The notes: generated by a model from the letters alone, not told the origin. Positions 1 to 12,057 are shown, counted from the first letter of the stretch. The stretch: DNA of 64,000 nucleotides from Acidovorax sp. A79 (GCF_041154505.1 NZ_AP028672.1:2498001-2562000); one strand, 5' to 3'. A program made the numbers and translations.

Positions 1-158
1 CTGATTCTTCGGATTCACCCCGGAAGCAACAATGCAGCGCAGCCCCCAAAGCCCTCACGCCCGCCGCGCAAACCCTCCGGGCCCGGAAGAAACCTTCACA
101 CCGGGCAAGCCAGGCGCCCCGGATAATCCACGCACCCCCACCCACTCCGCGCCCCACC

Positions 159-860
159 ATGACCCGCATCGCCGTGATCGAAGACGACCTGCCCACCAGC
201 AACCAGCTGGCAGGCTGGATTGCGAGCGCGAAAAACGGCATCGTGATCGACCAGTGGTTCACGCGCGACGACGCCGAAGCCGCCCTGGCGCGCGAGCACT
301 ACGACGCCGTGGTGCTCGACATCGAACTGGGCCGCGAGCGCCATGCGGGCGTGGCGCTCATCAACGCCATCAACAAGCGCCGCCAGGGCACGCCGGTACT
401 GGTGGTGTCGGCCATGCCCGCCGCCATCTACCGCAGCATCATGAAGGCGCTGGACGCGTGGGACTACCTGCAGAAGACCACGTTCGAGGAGGCCGACTTC
501 ATCGAGACCTTCCTCGACATCCTGCGCACCACGCAGGCCCCGGCGAACGCCGCCACGTCCTTGTCCGCGCCGGCGCCGGATGCGCTGGTGCTGGACCCGC
601 TGTGGCAGCGCACCCCCACCTGGCGCGGCGAGCGCATCAACCTGCCGCTGACGGCCCAGCGCATCCTGGCCACGCTGCACCAGCGCAGCGGCGAGGTCGT
701 GTCGTACGACGAGCTGTTCGAGGTGGTCAAGAGCGGGCGCAACCGGGACAACGTGCGCAAGCATGTGAGCACCATCCGCGAAGCCCTGCGCGAGGTGGAC
801 CCCGCCTTCGAAGGCATTGAAAACGTGCCCATGCGGGGCTTTCGCTGGGTAGGCAAGTGA
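159..860 (+). CDS. OmpR-type response regulator (REC + winged helix)
   Basis: A 233-residue two-component response regulator. The receiver domain covers about residues 1-120, with the acidic pair E8-D9 and the probable phosphoacceptor D54 in LDIELG. The C-terminal part (about 140-233) looks like a winged-helix DNA-binding domain, with ERINLPLTAQRILATL and a closing ENVPMRGFRWVGK wing hairpin as in OmpR/PhoB proteins. The ATG at 159 follows a pyrimidine-rich leader without a strong ribosome site. A sensor kinase gene starts 133 bases downstream on the same strand and is the obvious partner. The signal and target genes cannot be told from sequence. Family is sure; the specific role is unknown. 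Confidence 0.9.
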   Translation: MTRIAVIEDDLPTSNQLAGWIASAKNGIVIDQWFTRDDAEAALAREHYDAVVLDIELGRERHAGVALINAINKRRQGTPVLVVSAMPAAIYRSIMKALDAWDYLQKTTFEEADFIETFLDILRTTQAPANAATSLSAPAPDALVLDPLWQRTPTWRGERINLPLTAQRILATLHQRSGEVVSYDELFEVVKSGRNRDNVRKHVSTIREALREVDPAFEGIENVPMRGFRWVGK

Positions 861-865
861 GGCAT

Positions 866-960
866 CCCCCTGCGCGTCTTCGCCGCTGCGCCATTCGGGA
901 AGGGGGACGCCGCCAGTGCGGCGGGGCGGCCCTGGCCTGGGCCGCGCCGGGTTCAGGCGC
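866..960 (+). repeat. GC-rich dispersed intergenic repeat, family B copy 1
   Basis: This spacer between the response regulator and kinase genes shares a pattern with 21238-21310 and 27514-27587: a C-run with CTG, a CTTCGC/CGCTGCGC stretch, GGGAAGGGGGACGC, then a GGCCTGG end. The match is loose and was judged by eye. Confidence 0.35.
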
Positions 961-993
961 CGTGTGCAGTGCTTTCACGCAGGGGGACCTGAA

Positions 994-3135
994 ATGAAAC
1001 GCCTGCTGCGCCCCACGCTCGACATCCCCAAGCTGGAAATGCCCCGCCTGGGCCTGCCCGCCTTCCGGCTGCGGATTCTGGTGCGCGGTGTGTTTGTGCT
1101 GCTGGCGCTGGCCACCGTCGCGCTGAGCGTGGTGCTGCTCAAGGAAGAAAAGGAGCGTGGCTGGCAAAGCTACCGGCACGGCTTCGCGCGCAGCCAGTCC
1201 GAGGTCATGGCCCGCCTGCGCCACCCCTCGGGGCAGCTGGCCCTGCTCAACGCGGGCAGCCGGGGTTCGGCCCCGGCACCGCTCGCACCCTTGCTGCTGC
1301 CCTATGCGGCGCTGGACTTCGACGACCAGAACAAGGCCCAGCAGGCGGTGGAGATGGCAGGCTGCGCGGTGCAGTACCCCGACGGCGCGTCGGTCTGCGC
1401 GGCCATCGGCAACAACCCGTATGCCGGGGGCTTCATCTATCTGGTGGGCAGCTTCTACGCGGGCGCGCTGGTGCCGCGCGAACGTGGTGCCCTGGACCTG
1501 CAGGCGGTGCACCGCGCCCGCGTCACGCTGGACATGCGCGGCGCCACATCCCGCTGGGTCGCGCCCTTTGAAGCACTGCCCCCCCAGGGCACGATCAGCA
1601 CCCGGGGCCGCCTGACGGGTTTCGTGGACGGTGGCGAGGAATCCCTGGACGCACGTGCCCGGCCGGTGCGGGATTTTCGCGGCTGGCTCTGGCAGAACGG
1701 CCAGTGCCGGGACCTCGCGGGCGCCGCGCCCGATTGCCTGCGCCGCACCTTCTACTCCATCCGCCTTCCCGTGGAGCTGTTCCGCGAAGCGCTGTTTGAC
1801 AAGCAGCGCCTGGTCTGGCCGCCACAGGATCTGGGCAGCATGCGCGTGCGCGTGGAAATGCTGGCGCCCGGTGCGGCTGCGCCCCTGTTCGACAGCAACG
1901 CCCCCGGAGCCCAGGCCGCCGCATCGCTGGCGGACGTGGCGCGCACCCTGCTGCCTGGCGAACAGGTACAGATCCGCAAACTGGGCACGAGCGACAGCGA
2001 AGCGATCACGCTCAAGGGCTCCGAGGTGCAGGCAGATCCGTCGGCGCCCTGGCTGCTGCGCCTCATCAGCTGGCTGCCGCTGGAGTGGCAGGCCGCTGGC
2101 GACAACAGGACGCAGCCCGTACCGGCGGGCCTCGACATTCTGGACACTCCGGCGGGCAACTATGCCGTGACCTTCACCGGCAACCTGCGCGGCGTGGAGC
2201 AGGGGCTTGCGGCCGTGGCCACCCGGGTGTCGTGGTACCTGGGCGCGATGCTCGCGGCCATCGCACTGGCCTGGCTGGTGGTGGAAGTGGGCCTCATCCG
2301 CCGCGTGACCGCCCTCACCCGCCGCGCGGCAGCGGTTTCGTACAACGTGCAGGAGGGGCACATCGGCCCGCGCCTGGGCGACCTCGACGTATCAGACCTG
2401 CGTGGGTCGGACGAACTGGGCATTCTGGCCGGAGGCCTGGCCGACCTTCTGCAGCGCGTGAAGGACGACATCCAGCGCGAACAGTTGCGCGCCCAGCAGG
2501 AGCGCGACATGTGGCATGCCGTGGGGCACGAGATCATGTCCCCCTTGCAGTCGCTCATGGTGCTGCACGGCGGCGCAAGCGACCCGGGCCACCGCTACAT
2601 CCAGCGCATGCAGCAGGCGGTGCACGTGCTCTATGGCACTGCATCCCCGGCGGAGGCCTTGCAGGCGGCGGACGTGCCGCAGGGGCGGCTGGACCTGGAC
2701 GCCTTCCTGCGCCATGTGGCCGGCAACGCGCACTTTGCCGGCATCGACCAGGTGGTCTATGAAGGCGGCGCGGGGCCTGTCATCGTGCGTGCGGACGAGT
2801 TTGCGCTGGAGGACGTGGTGACCCACATCCTGCGCAACGCCGACCGCTACCGCCCGGCGGGCACGGCGATCACGCTGGCGCTGGTGGCCTCCGAATCCAC
2901 CGCCAGCGCCACGCTGCACAACCAGGGCGCCACCATCGACGAGGATCTGCTGGGGCGCATTTTCGAGCTGGGCGTCGCCGACCCCAGCCTGCCCATGCCC
3001 GAGGGCGAGACCGGGCACCGGGGCCAGGGCCTGTTCGTGGCCAAGACCTACATGGCCAAGATGGGCGGCACCGTCAACGCGCGCAATACGACCGATGGCG
3101 TGGCCTTCGTCCTGACCTTTCAGCGCCTGGGCTGA
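994..3135 (+). CDS. membrane sensor histidine kinase
   Basis: A 713-residue sensor kinase, probably the partner of the response regulator just upstream. I start it at the ATG at 994, not an upstream in-frame start, because AGGGGG lies 8 bases before it and a plausible N-terminal membrane helix (about residues 27-50) follows. A large extracytoplasmic region runs to a second helix at about 415-435. The phosphoacceptor motif is HEIMSPLQ with H512. The ATPase domain shows an N-box-like ILRNADRYRPAG and a G-box GHRGQGLFVAKTYMAKMGG. The extracytoplasmic sensor region matches no domain I recognise. The H-box departs from the usual HELRTPL type but keeps H, E and P. Confidence 0.88.
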   Translation: MKRLLRPTLDIPKLEMPRLGLPAFRLRILVRGVFVLLALATVALSVVLLKEEKERGWQSYRHGFARSQSEVMARLRHPSGQLALLNAGSRGSAPAPLAPLLLPYAALDFDDQNKAQQAVEMAGCAVQYPDGASVCAAIGNNPYAGGFIYLVGSFYAGALVPRERGALDLQAVHRARVTLDMRGATSRWVAPFEALPPQGTISTRGRLTGFVDGGEESLDARARPVRDFRGWLWQNGQCRDLAGAAPDCLRRTFYSIRLPVELFREALFDKQRLVWPPQDLGSMRVRVEMLAPGAAAPLFDSNAPGAQAAASLADVARTLLPGEQVQIRKLGTSDSEAITLKGSEVQADPSAPWLLRLISWLPLEWQAAGDNRTQPVPAGLDILDTPAGNYAVTFTGNLRGVEQGLAAVATRVSWYLGAMLAAIALAWLVVEVGLIRRVTALTRRAAAVSYNVQEGHIGPRLGDLDVSDLRGSDELGILAGGLADLLQRVKDDIQREQLRAQQERDMWHAVGHEIMSPLQSLMVLHGGASDPGHRYIQRMQQAVHVLYGTASPAEALQAADVPQGRLDLDAFLRHVAGNAHFAGIDQVVYEGGAGPVIVRADEFALEDVVTHILRNADRYRPAGTAITLALVASESTASATLHNQGATIDEDLLGRIFELGVADPSLPMPEGETGHRGQGLFVAKTYMAKMGGTVNARNTTDGVAFVLTFQRLG

Positions 3136-3224
3136 CGCCTTCGCCCCACGCGCAACGGGGGGCAGCGGGGTTGCACCGGCCACCGCGCATCAGGTTCCCG
3201 CGGCTGCGCCACAGCGCGTTGCGA

Positions 3225-3263
3225 GATGCCTGCGCAGCACCCGGTCCGGGTGCTCCCAGGGCA

Positions 3264-3265
<2 letters not shown>
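3225..3265. terminator. nested hairpin between convergent genes
   Basis: GATGCC...GGCATC arms enclose a second perfect stem AGCACCC-ggtcc-GGGTGCT. It lies between the kinase stop and the end of the convergent DUF5666 gene and touches the latter's stop codon. There is no T tract, so a terminator role is only inferred. Confidence 0.4.
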
Positions 3266-5650
<2,385 letters not shown>

Positions 5651-5811
5651 GAATGTTCGGAATAACCCGCGATTTTCCGCGAATTTCGCGGCATTTGCCA
5701 TGCTGCCCAAGGCGCCACGGACTCACCTTCCAACGCGGTTGTCTGCTGTCGCTCCATCGACCACGACACCGCCTCCAGCCCACCTCCGTGCAACATTTTG
5801 CAATAGAATGA

Positions 5812-5828
5812 ATGTGATAATTTCACAT
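5812..5828. promoter_or_regulatory. inverted repeat ATGTGA-N5-TCACAT and possible pilE promoter
   Basis: A perfect 6-bp inverted repeat with a 5-base spacer lies between the divergent DUF6502 and pilE genes, 39 bases before the pilE ATG. TG-T-GATAAT at 5813-5821 within it resembles an extended -10 element pointing at pilE. Operator and promoter roles are inferred; the spacer is one base shorter than a CRP site. Confidence 0.45.
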
Positions 5829-5866
5829 TTCATCGCAACACCGCAGCTTGGCAGAGGAGAACCGAC

Positions 5867-6274
5867 ATGGATCGGAACAAGGGGTTTACCCTGATAGAGC
5901 TGATGATCACAGTGGCTGTGATCAGCATCCTGGCTGCCGTCGCCTATCCCTCTTACCAGGAGCACGTGCGCAAATCACGCCGTGCAGAAGCGCAATCGGT
6001 ACTCATGAACATCGGCACCCGGCAGCAACAAATGCTCCTGGACACGCGCAGTTACGCGGCGACGGCGGCCGCCCTGAACGTCGCGGTTCCTCCTCAGGTC
6101 ACCGCCAACTACACCATCACTGTCAGTGCACCGGCCAGCACCCCTCCTTCCTTCACCGCCACAGCGACACCCCAGGGCAGCCAATTGAACGACAAGTGCG
6201 GCACCCTGGGCGTGGACCACACGGGAGCAAAGACCGCCGTGAAAAACGGAAACGCCCAGACGGGCTGCTGGTAG
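5867..6274 (+). CDS. pilE: type IV pilin PilE-like
   Basis: A 135-residue type IV prepilin-like protein. The leader MDRNKG is cut by prepilin peptidase after G6; the mature protein begins F7-T-L-I-E with the assembly glutamate E11, followed by the usual hydrophobic helix [19 protein letters not shown]. Two cysteines near the end (in DKCGTLG and the final GCW) could form the D-loop disulfide. A good ribosome site, AGAGGAG, precedes the ATG. It is first in a tightly packed operon with fimT, pilV, pilW, pilX and pilY1, so it may be a minor or tip-associated pilin rather than the bulk subunit. The product would sit in the inner membrane until assembly. Confidence 0.92.
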   Translation: MDRNKGFTLIELMITVAVISILAAVAYPSYQEHVRKSRRAEAQSVLMNIGTRQQQMLLDTRSYAATAAALNVAVPPQVTANYTITVSAPASTPPSFTATATPQGSQLNDKCGTLGVDHTGAKTAVKNGNAQTGCW

Positions 6275-6287
6275 GGGAAGACGCGCC

Positions 6288-6776
6288 ATGCATACCCTCA
6301 GACACCGCCCGGCCGCCGGGTTCACGCTCATTGAGCTGATGGTCACCGTAGCCCTGCTGGCGGTGGTGGTGTCCTTGGCGGCCCCTTCCTTTCGCAACTT
6401 GCTGGAAATGCAGCGCATGCGTGCCGCGGCCTTCGACCTCATGGCGGACCTGACACTGGCCCGCAACGAAGCCCTCAAGCGCGGCCAGCTTGCCACCCCG
6501 GTCACGCTTCGCCCCACTTCAGGCGATGCCTCCCACTGGGAGTCCGGCTGGAGCGTGATGGTGGGCACAGAGGTCGTGAGCCGCAAAAACCCCGTCGGCA
6601 ACGGCGTGACTTTCACCGGACCAGCGCTTGTCACATTCGATCGCAACGGTCGCGTCTCCAGTTCCACCACCGTGGCCCGGTTCGCCCTGATGAACAGTGA
6701 TGCCAATCGCAGCCGCTGCATTTCACTCGATCCCTCGGGTCGCCCCAAGAGCGCCACCACCGCTTGCCCGCCATGA
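6288..6776 (+). CDS. fimT: GspH/FimT family minor pseudopilin
   Basis: A 162-residue minor pilin. The leader ends at G11 and the mature start is F12-T-L-I-E with E16, followed by the conserved membrane helix. The segment RAAAFDLMADLTLARNEALKR is the usual FimT/GspH signature, and CISLDPSGRPKS near the end matches the family's C-terminal beta region. It starts 13 bases after pilE and its stop overlaps the pilV start (ATGA), indicating translational coupling. By family knowledge it is a low-abundance component of the initiating complex that primes pilus assembly. Confidence 0.92.
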   Translation: MHTLRHRPAAGFTLIELMVTVALLAVVVSLAAPSFRNLLEMQRMRAAAFDLMADLTLARNEALKRGQLATPVTLRPTSGDASHWESGWSVMVGTEVVSRKNPVGNGVTFTGPALVTFDRNGRVSSSTTVARFALMNSDANRSRCISLDPSGRPKSATTACPP

Positions 6777-7315
6777 AGTCCTCTTCCTCTCCCCAGCAAG
6801 GTGTCGCGTTGATCGAGGCGCTGATTGCCATGCTGATCGTGGCATTTGGCGTACTGGGTTTTGTTGGCCTGCAGGCCCGCACCACCGTGGCCAATCTCGA
6901 GGGATATCAGCGATCACAGGCACTCATCCTGGTCAATGACATGGCCGAGCGCATGAAATTGAACCGTGGTGATGCAGTGGCCTATGTAGGCAGCAGCATC
7001 GGCACGGCGGCGCCAGGCGATTGCACCAATGCGGCCCTCACGACCGCGCAGCGGGATATGTGTGAATGGGCCACGACCATCCAAGGGGCAGGGGAGGTGC
7101 AGGGCGGCACCAAGGTGGGCGCCATGCTGAACGCACGCGGCTGCATCACCAATCCGGCAACCAACCAGTACTTGATCTCCGTGGCATGGCAAGGCCTGCA
7201 GCCCAGCGGGGCTCCCGCAAACGCCTGTGGCCAGAACGCGTACAGCAGCGAGGACACCCGCCGCGTCGTTTCCGTCGTGATGCAAGTGGCCCAGCTCACG
7301 GATCCCGCACCCTGA
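6773..7315 (+). CDS. pilV: type IV pilus minor pilin PilV
   Basis: A 180-residue minor pilin. The start is the ATG that overlaps the fimT stop; an upstream TTG at 6764 is unlikely. The leader is cut after G10, giving V11-A-L-I-E with E15, then the PilV signature EALIAMLIVAFGVLGFVGLQ and the following MAERMKLNR motif. PilV acts with FimT, PilW and PilX in the initiation or tip complex below PilY1. It lies 7 bases before pilW in the operon. Confidence 0.93.
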   Translation: MKSSSSPQQGVALIEALIAMLIVAFGVLGFVGLQARTTVANLEGYQRSQALILVNDMAERMKLNRGDAVAYVGSSIGTAAPGDCTNAALTTAQRDMCEWATTIQGAGEVQGGTKVGAMLNARGCITNPATNQYLISVAWQGLQPSGAPANACGQNAYSSEDTRRVVSVVMQVAQLTDPAP

Positions 7316-7322
7316 ACCGCCC

Positions 7323-8411
7323 ATGAAACCTACATTCGCAGCCTCGCACACGCCGCCTGCACGCCAGCGCGGATTTTCGCTCGTGGAGCTGATGGTGGGC
7401 CTTGCCATCGGCCTGGTGCTGGTCGCGGGGCTGGCTCTGCTGTTCGCCAACAGCAGCCAGTCGGGGAACGAACTCGAAAAAAGCATCCGGCAGATTGAAA
7501 ACGGCCGCTATGCGGAGGAGCTGCTGCACGACGATCTCGCCCTTGCGGGCTTCTACGGCGAGGTGCCGGCGGACTTCCTGGGCTATACCACCCCCGACGT
7601 CTGCGCGACTGCGCTGCCCGACCTGGGCTGGGACAAAACCGTTCCATCAGACCCCAAGGTACCGCTGCCCCTCATGGGCCTGACAGCGGCACAGGCTCAA
7701 GCCTTGCCGGCGACATGCATCACAAACCACAAGGCTGGAACCATCGCGTTTGCAATCCATCGGCTGGGGGCCGATCTCGTGGCGCCCGCAGCCAAGGTTG
7801 CCAATGCGCCCTACGTGCAGACATCCCGATGTGTCACCGATCCTGTGGCCGACCCCTTCCTCGTGTCCGCAACCTCGGGGGATTTCACCCTCAGGAACTT
7901 GCAGTGCAATGGCATCAACCCGGTCCGGCAATACGTTTCCCGCATCTACTACATCGCCGACTGCAACGAGTGCGGTAGCGACACGACGCCCACACTCAAG
8001 ATGGCGGAGCTGCGTGGGACCCAGATGGTGACCGTGCCGCTGGCCGAGGGGATCGAGAATCTCGTCCTCGAGTATGGTTTCGACACCACCGATCCCGCCG
8101 ATGCGGACCCCGCAACCGACGCCAGCAAAGGCGGCCCTGATGTGTTTCGCCCCGGGCTGAGCGGGGTCGTGGGCGCCCGCGACAACGACTGGGCCAACGT
8201 CGTTGCCGTGCGTCTTCATCTGCTCTCCAGGACCACGGAAAAGTCTCCGGGCTACAGCGACAGCGGCAAGACCTATGTCATGGGCCCCTCCAGCATCTCC
8301 GGAGACGGCAGCGGCTTCAAGCGCCGCGTGTACACCACCACGGTGCGCCTTACCAACGTGGCAGGTCTGCGCGAGGTTTCTCCCCCCGCCACGCCAGCGT
8401 CATCACCATGA
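7323..8411 (+). CDS. pilW: type IV pilus minor pilin PilW
   Basis: A 362-residue PilW family protein. The prepilin leader ends at G17 and the mature N-terminus is F18-S-L-V-E with E22 followed by LMVGLAIGLVLVAGL. The large C-terminal domain contains cysteines (for example DCNECGS) and a closing KRRVYTTTVRLTN beta segment found in PilW proteins. Its stop overlaps the pilX ATG (ATGA), so translation is probably coupled. It is expected in the inner membrane and at the pilus tip complex. Confidence 0.92.
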   Translation: MKPTFAASHTPPARQRGFSLVELMVGLAIGLVLVAGLALLFANSSQSGNELEKSIRQIENGRYAEELLHDDLALAGFYGEVPADFLGYTTPDVCATALPDLGWDKTVPSDPKVPLPLMGLTAAQAQALPATCITNHKAGTIAFAIHRLGADLVAPAAKVANAPYVQTSRCVTDPVADPFLVSATSGDFTLRNLQCNGINPVRQYVSRIYYIADCNECGSDTTPTLKMAELRGTQMVTVPLAEGIENLVLEYGFDTTDPADADPATDASKGGPDVFRPGLSGVVGARDNDWANVVAVRLHLLSRTTEKSPGYSDSGKTYVMGPSSISGDGSGFKRRVYTTTVRLTNVAGLREVSPPATPASSP

Positions 8412-8986
8412 ACACCCATACCACCCAGCGTGGCGCCACCTTGGTGGTCGCCCTGATCTTCCTGGTGCTGATGAGCCTGTTTGCCATCAGCGCGTTCAAC
8501 AGTTCGTCCGGAAATTTGCGCATCATCGGCAATACGCAGGCGCGCCAGGAAGGGCTTTCCGCGGCACAGCTGGCGGTGGAGAAAACCATCAGCGCGTCCA
8601 CCTTCCATACCAACCCCGACGGGGTGGCTGCCTCGCCGGTTCTGGTCGACATGGATGGCAACGGGACAACGGACTACTCCGCGGTGCTTTCGCCAAGACC
8701 CCAGTGCACGCGCGCCAAACCCATCCTTGCCGGCGACCTTCCTCCGGCGCCGAAGACGCCAACCACCATCGATGTCTACGCGCCCTGCCGTGCCGCTCCC
8801 AAGCAGGGGGGAACGTTCGTGGACCTGGAAACACCGATCGCCGGCGCAGACCCTGAAAGCTGCGCCAACAGCGAGTGGAATGTCAGGGCGCAAGTCAGCG
8901 ATCCACAGACCCAAACCAAGGTCGCCGTCAACCAGGGCGTCGCCGTCGTGGTCTTCGGCAACGAAGTATCCAGTTTCTGCAAGTAG
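8408..8986 (+). CDS. pilX: type IV pilus minor pilin PilX
   Basis: A 192-residue PilX N-terminal family protein. It begins MNTHTTQRGATLVVALIFL, the PilX signature, in which the residue matching the usual E5 of pilins is not acidic, as is normal for PilX. The hydrophobic helix continues through MSLFAISAF and is followed by the NLRIIGNTQARQEGLSAAQ motif shared by this family. It lies between pilW (4-base overlap) and pilY1 (16 bases), consistent with a PilV-W-X-Y1 priming complex. Confidence 0.92.
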   Translation: MNTHTTQRGATLVVALIFLVLMSLFAISAFNSSSGNLRIIGNTQARQEGLSAAQLAVEKTISASTFHTNPDGVAASPVLVDMDGNGTTDYSAVLSPRPQCTRAKPILAGDLPPAPKTPTTIDVYAPCRAAPKQGGTFVDLETPIAGADPESCANSEWNVRAQVSDPQTQTKVAVNQGVAVVVFGNEVSSFCK

Positions 8987-9002
8987 CCACAGGAGTTTCA
9001 CC

Positions 9003-12000
9003 ATGCAAGGCTTCACAACCCGTCAACTGCGCCGGTGGACCGTCCTGGCGATGGGGCTGGCAGCCACCCTGCCCTGCCTCGCTCAGTACACCAGCGACAT
9101 CGATATCTACAGCGGCACATCCACCTCGGATCCCCCCAACGTACTCATCCTGCTGGACAACACGGCCAACTGGAACAATGCGTTTACCAACGAAATTGCC
9201 GCCATGGTGAGCACCATCAATGCCTTGCCGGCTGGCAAGTTTCGCGTAGGCCTGATGCTGTTCACGGAAACCGGCAACCCCAACAACAACGTCGATGGCG
9301 GCTATCTGCGCGCGGCCATCAGGCCATTGGACGCTGCCTACAAGACCACGTTCACCAACATGCTCGGCAGCCTGGACAAGCTGGGGGACAAATCCAATGG
9401 CGGGAAGGCCGGCAAGACGATGGCCGAGGCCTACTACTACTTCACGGGTGCTGCGCCCAACTCTGGGAACAACAAGGTCAAGGCGGACTACGCAGGCAAT
9501 GCTTCAGGCACGGCATTTTCCAATGCCATCTACGCACAGCCCAACAATGCCCTGCCGTCTTTCGCGGGATCCCCCTATCGCAGCCCGCTCGTTGACGCCT
9601 GCGCGCGCAACTACATCATCTACATCAGCAACGGCGCAGCGCAAGACAACAACAGCGACAACACCGATGCATCCACCCGCCTGTCTGCAGCCTACGCAGC
9701 AGCCGGCCTTGCCCGTCCAGCCGATATCACGGACCTGTCGCCGAACGGTTCACAAAGCAATTTTGCCGATGAGTGGGCGCGCTTCATGAAGAAGTCGCCC
9801 AGCAACATCACAACCTACACCATGGATGTGGACCGTGTCACGACCGGCCAGGGCCCGGGATGGAGCGCCTTGCTTGGAAGCATGGCGGTCAACAGCGGTG
9901 GGGAATACTTCGCCGTCAGCTCCGCGGGTACTGATATCGCTGAGAAGCTGGTATCCATATTCAACCAGCTCCAGGCGAGTGACAGCGTGTTTTCGTCCGC
10001 CAGCCTGCCCGTCAGCGTGAATGCCCGAGGCACCTACCAGAACCAGGTGTTCATGGGCATGTTCCGACCTGACCCTGACTCTCGTCCCCGCTGGCGCGGC
10101 AACCTCAAGCAGTACCAGTTCGGATACGACGTGCCCACGGACACCCTCTTCCTGGCGGGGGCGGATGGAAAGGCGGCGGTCAGCGGTGCGTCCGGCTTCA
10201 TCTCGCCCACAGCGATTTCCTTCTGGACATCACCCAGCACTTTCTGGGCCAAGGATCCCATGGGCACGCCTCCCAGCGCATCGGACTCACCGGATGGAGA
10301 GGTTGTCGAAAAAGGCGGCGTCGCACAACTGATCCGGAGCGCCTATGCCACCAACCAGGCTACACGGAACCTGTATACCTGTATCGGATGTGCCACAGGA
10401 ACCAACCTTGCAACCAGCACTTCCGCCCGGTTCAGCACTTCCAACTCGTCACTCACTTCCACACTGGACACCAGCACCATCAACTGGGTGCGTGGCACCA
10501 ACAACGCGGCGGAAGTGGGCCCCACCACCACGCCGGCAACGACGATCCGACCGAGCGTGCACGGCGATATCCTGCATTCACGTCCAGCCGTTGTGAACTA
10601 TGGAGGGAATACGGGTGTCGTGGTGTTCTATGGCTCGAACGACGGCATGCTGCGAGCCATCAACGGCAACCAGAGCGGCAATGATGCAGGCGCGGAACTC
10701 TGGGGATTCATCCCGCAAGAGCATTTCGGCAAGCTCCAACGGCTGCACGACAACACGCCGGATATCCGCTTGTCCACGACGCTCGTGATTGACGAGACCT
10801 CCGCCAGCAAGCCCCAGCCCCGCGACTACTTCGTTGATGGGCCGATCAGCGTCTATCAAAAAGTGAACGCGGACGGCTCCAATGCCAAGGTGTACCTGTA
10901 TGTGGGCATGCGTCGTGGCGGACGCTTCATCTATGCGCTGGACGTCACGGACCCAACACAACCGAAGTTCCTCTGGAGAAAATCCAATACCGACACGGAC
11001 TCTCGCTTGAGCGTGCTGGGGCAGACGTGGTCCGAACCCAGAGTGGCAAAGATCAAGGGGCATGCCGACCCCGTGCTGGTGATGGGCGGGGGCTACGATG
11101 CCGCTGCGGAAGACGCGGCCACACCTGGTAGCACCACGATGGGCAATGCGGTCTACGTGCTCGACGCATTCACGGGATCGGTTCTCAAGAGGTTTGACAC
11201 CGCGCGCAGCGTCCCCGCGGACGTCACCCTTGTCGACTCAGACTATGACGGCTACACCGACCGCGCCTACGCGGTGGACACCGGTGGCAACATCTACCGC
11301 ATCGATCTGGAGACCCCCTCCTCCTCGGCCGTCTCGGATTGGGGCATCTACAAGCTGGCGGCGCTGGCAGGAACGGACACCCGAAAGTTCTTCTACGCGC
11401 CTGACGTGGTACCGACAAAAACATTTACCGCTGTGCAAGTGGGATCTGGCGACCGGGAAAAGCCCTTGAAGGGCACAACAGCCGGCACCGACCGCTTTTT
11501 CACCGTGTTTGATGACCGGACCGCCAAGGGTACGGCGACATCCTTCACCCCGATCTTGCCGGGCTCTCTCGGTTTGTCCGGCAGCACCACCGACAACATG
11601 ACCAATGGCTGCTACTTTCCCATGACGGCGGGCGAAAAGGTGGTGAATGCGGCGACGACCTTCCGTGGCCAGACTTACTTCGGCACCAACAAGCCGACAC
11701 CGCCGGGCAATACATGCTCAGCCAACCTGGGAGAGGCACGCACCTACGCTGCGCCGCTCTTTTGCCGAGCTCCGGCAAGCCAGAAGCTCAATGGCGGCGG
11801 CCTGCCCCCCAGCCCCGTGGCGGGATTCGTGACCATCACCTACACCCAGACCAACGCAGATGGCACAACGTCGGAAGTGACCAAGCAGAAGGAATTCGTG
11901 ATCGGGGCACCGAACCCCAAGGAATCAGGGATTGAAGCAGGGAAATCCACGGCCACCTTGGGCATTCCTCGCAAGCGCCGCTTCTGGTACCAAGAGAACG

Positions 12001-12008
12001 CACGTTGA
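9003..12008 (+). CDS. pilY1: PilY1 family pilus tip adhesin and assembly factor
   Basis: A 1,001-residue PilY1-like protein. The ATG at 9003 follows AGGAG and starts a signal peptide ending near CLAQ. The N-terminal half resembles a von Willebrand A fold, with NVLILLDNTANW at the position of a metal-binding DxSxS motif but altered. The C-terminal half is the PilY1 beta-propeller, with VVFYGSNDGMLRAING and a calcium-loop-like DSDYDGYTD at residues 745-753. By family knowledge it is exported, sits at the pilus tip, supports pilus extension and can act in adhesion or surface sensing. It is the last gene of the operon; a strong terminator follows. Confidence 0.93.
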   Translation: MQGFTTRQLRRWTVLAMGLAATLPCLAQYTSDIDIYSGTSTSDPPNVLILLDNTANWNNAFTNEIAAMVSTINALPAGKFRVGLMLFTETGNPNNNVDGGYLRAAIRPLDAAYKTTFTNMLGSLDKLGDKSNGGKAGKTMAEAYYYFTGAAPNSGNNKVKADYAGNASGTAFSNAIYAQPNNALPSFAGSPYRSPLVDACARNYIIYISNGAAQDNNSDNTDASTRLSAAYAAAGLARPADITDLSPNGSQSNFADEWARFMKKSPSNITTYTMDVDRVTTGQGPGWSALLGSMAVNSGGEYFAVSSAGTDIAEKLVSIFNQLQASDSVFSSASLPVSVNARGTYQNQVFMGMFRPDPDSRPRWRGNLKQYQFGYDVPTDTLFLAGADGKAAVSGASGFISPTAISFWTSPSTFWAKDPMGTPPSASDSPDGEVVEKGGVAQLIRSAYATNQATRNLYTCIGCATGTNLATSTSARFSTSNSSLTSTLDTSTINWVRGTNNAAEVGPTTTPATTIRPSVHGDILHSRPAVVNYGGNTGVVVFYGSNDGMLRAINGNQSGNDAGAELWGFIPQEHFGKLQRLHDNTPDIRLSTTLVIDETSASKPQPRDYFVDGPISVYQKVNADGSNAKVYLYVGMRRGGRFIYALDVTDPTQPKFLWRKSNTDTDSRLSVLGQTWSEPRVAKIKGHADPVLVMGGGYDAAAEDAATPGSTTMGNAVYVLDAFTGSVLKRFDTARSVPADVTLVDSDYDGYTDRAYAVDTGGNIYRIDLETPSSSAVSDWGIYKLAALAGTDTRKFFYAPDVVPTKTFTAVQVGSGDREKPLKGTTAGTDRFFTVFDDRTAKGTATSFTPILPGSLGLSGSTTDNMTNGCYFPMTAGEKVVNAATTFRGQTYFGTNKPTPPGNTCSANLGEARTYAAPLFCRAPASQKLNGGGLPPSPVAGFVTITYTQTNADGTTSEVTKQKEFVIGAPNPKESGIEAGKSTATLGIPRKRRFWYQENAR

Positions 12009-12026
12009 GCCACGGTGTCCCAGGCC

Positions 12027-12057
12027 AAAAAGGCTGACATGAAGTCGGCCTTTTTTT
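12027..12057 (+). terminator. rho-independent terminator after pilY1
   Basis: AGGCTGAC-atga-aGTCGGCCT hairpin followed by seven T residues, about 20 bases after the pilY1 stop. It has the classic intrinsic terminator form. Confidence 0.88.

Noticed and set aside
5812..5828. CRP-binding site
   Set aside because: Arms resemble TGTGA/TCACA but the spacer is 5, not 6, bases; kept only as an unassigned inverted repeat.
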